Assembly (NCBI GenBank): GCA_017960545.1
Contig: JAGCYZ010000057.1
Coordinates: 1-62,228, forward strand
DNA length: 62,228 nucleotides
Direction of reading: 5' to 3'
Origin: Bacteroidales bacterium
Lineage (GTDB): Bacteria; Bacteroidota; Bacteroidia; Bacteroidales; UBA932
In this document: positions 61,115-62,228 of the stretch, piece after piece
Position numbering within the stretch: the first letter of the stretch is position 1
How the letters are laid out: each line of letters opens with the position of its first letter
Notes under the pieces: generated by a model
The model's database searches: none
Told to the model about the DNA's origin: nothing
The model's input: the letters and a program-made list of their open reading frames with translations, nothing else
Position numbers and translations under genes: made by a program

Positions 61115-62228
61115 ATGAAAAAGATATTTGCAGCAATGATCGTGGCCCTTGCGTGCATCAGCGCAGGCGCCCAGCAATATACAATTCCAAGGGAGACAAT
61201 GGCAAGGCTCTTCCCTCAGGGAGTCATCTCTCCCCAGATCAATGCCGACGGAAGCGTGACCTTCCGCTGCCAGGCTCCCAACGCCACCCAGGTGATGCTC
61301 AACTGCCAGATGCTGGAGCGCAACGCCCCAATGGTCAAGGACGAGGCCGGCGTATGGTCAGTTACCGTAAAGCCCAAGACACCGGACATCTATCCGTACT
61401 GCTTCATCATTGACGGAACCCAGATTGCGGACCCCAACAACCCTGACATATTCCCCAACGAGGGCTTCAAAAACAGCCTTGTTGACGTACGCGGTTCCGT
61501 TCCTTCAATGCAGGACCTCCAGGACGTTCCCCACGGAAAGGTTTCATACAGGTACTACACCTCAAAGAGGCTCGGATTCGACCGTCCTATGTGCGTTTAC
61601 ACACCTCCGGGATACAACCCTGCAGAGGATACCAAATACCCTGTGCTCTACCTCATCCACGGTATGACCGACACATACGAGACCTGGTTCAAGGTAGGCA
61701 AGATGAACAACATCCTGGACAACCTCATCGCTGAAGGACAGGCAGAGCCTATGATTGTGGTGATGCCTTACGCCAACCCGTATCCTGAGATGATCCTCCG
61801 CGGCCTTGCACAGGCTTACGACGCAATGAACACTGAGATTGTGGTACGCGAGATCGTTGACGAGGTTATGCCTTACATAGAGTCCAGCTATAAGGTTCAG
61901 GCCGATGCCGACCACCGCGCAGTGGCAGGCTTCTCACTTGGAGGACGCCAGACCCTTGCCACCGGACTTGGCAACCCTGACAAGTTCCACTATGTATGCG
62001 CTTTCGCCCCCGCCATCTTCGGAGGGGAGTGGAACACCAACTTTGACAACGGAACCTATGCCGCTCCGGACGCCATCAATTCAAACCTCAAGCTCCTCTG
62101 GGTAAGCTGTGGTATAGACGATGGCCTGTGCAGCGCTTCACGTGGCCTTGACACAGCCCTCAACGAGAGGAATATCCGCCATCAGGCTTACTTCTGCCAG
62201 GGAGCACATACCTGGATGAACTGCCGCG
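61115..62228 (+). CDS. CE1-like esterase, 3' end beyond the window
   Basis: About 371 codons are visible and the frame is open at the window end. A signal peptide (1-19, ending SAGAQ) and an E-set domain (VTFRCQAPNATQVMLNCQ, PDIYPYCFIIDG) lead to the esterase domain with Ser 274 in AGFSLGGRQ, Asp in CGIDDGL and His in GAHTWMNC. All triad residues are visible, so only a few residues are missing. The start is preceded by AGGAGG at 61101-61106, a strong Shine-Dalgarno sequence that is unusual here. It is a tandem paralogue of the gene at 59993. Confidence 0.9.
   Translation, partial: MKKIFAAMIVALACISAGAQQYTIPRETMARLFPQGVISPQINADGSVTFRCQAPNATQVMLNCQMLERNAPMVKDEAGVWSVTVKPKTPDIYPYCFIIDGTQIADPNNPDIFPNEGFKNSLVDVRGSVPSMQDLQDVPHGKVSYRYYTSKRLGFDRPMCVYTPPGYNPAEDTKYPVLYLIHGMTDTYETWFKVGKMNNILDNLIAEGQAEPMIVVMPYANPYPEMILRGLAQAYDAMNTEIVVREIVDEVMPYIESSYKVQADADHRAVAGFSLGGRQTLATGLGNPDKFHYVCAFAPAIFGGEWNTNFDNGTYAAPDAINSNLKLLWVSCGIDDGLCSASRGLDTALNERNIRHQAYFCQGAHTWMNCR

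Overview
The window looks like chromosomal DNA of a Bacteroidales (Bacteroidota) bacterium of moderately high G+C. The evidence is a SusC/SusD pair, many secreted or lipoprotein glycoside hydrolases, TAnnTTTG-type -7 promoter elements, weak or absent Shine-Dalgarno sequences and an FprA/rubredoxin pair. I see no rRNA, tRNA, CRISPR array, insertion sequence or phage gene, and no recognisable transcription-factor gene. No gene-free stretch exceeds 300 bases.

Layout. (1) 1-4683, minus strand: a tlpA-like thioredoxin, an NAD(P)H-hydrate dehydratase, a 736-residue unknown protein and the start of a ResB/CcsA cytochrome c assembly protein. (2) 4724-10472: a GH2 enzyme, a lactonase-family propeller, an aldo/keto reductase and an AspT/YidE-type transporter. 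(3) 10549-29993: a long co-directional operon (11127-28031) flanked by two paralogous Spy-like genes. It encodes five beta-propeller proteins, a Tat-type polyferredoxin, a NapH/NosR-like membrane Fe-S protein, a fused NuoE-NuoF-type flavoprotein, a NuoG-N-terminus-like Fe-S protein, an ABC ATPase with an FtsX-like permease, and a GT4 glycosyltransferase. A carboxylesterase follows on the minus strand. (4) 30069-56120: a polysaccharide utilisation region with GH2, GH16, SusD, SusC, S9 peptidase, SGNH hydrolase, acyl-ACP thioesterase, CE1-like esterase, a double GH43-like protein, a plug-only TonB protein, an alcohol dehydrogenase and amidohydrolase pair, a sialate-acetylesterase-like protein, GH97, a DUF4923-like protein and GH9. 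(5) 56149-59917: FprA, rubredoxin, YccF, prolyl-tRNA deacylase, LMW phosphatase and an EamA transporter. (6) 59993 to the end: two tandem CE1-like esterases, the last cut by the window end.

The most unusual system is the redox-propeller operon. A cytosolic NAD(P)H-type flavin/Fe-S module resembling HydC-HydB, but with no hydrogenase H-cluster partner, is encoded with a membrane polyferredoxin, a periplasmic ferredoxin and propellers predicted to sit on the outer face of the membrane. A simple reading is a route that carries reducing power from NAD(P)H across the inner membrane to an unknown envelope acceptor, with propellers as scaffolds or docking proteins. That function is inferred. The operon begins next to a perfect 10-bp inverted repeat. 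It is bracketed by two copies of a 35-nt hairpin in direct orientation, exactly 17,050 bp apart, which differ by a compensatory base-pair change.
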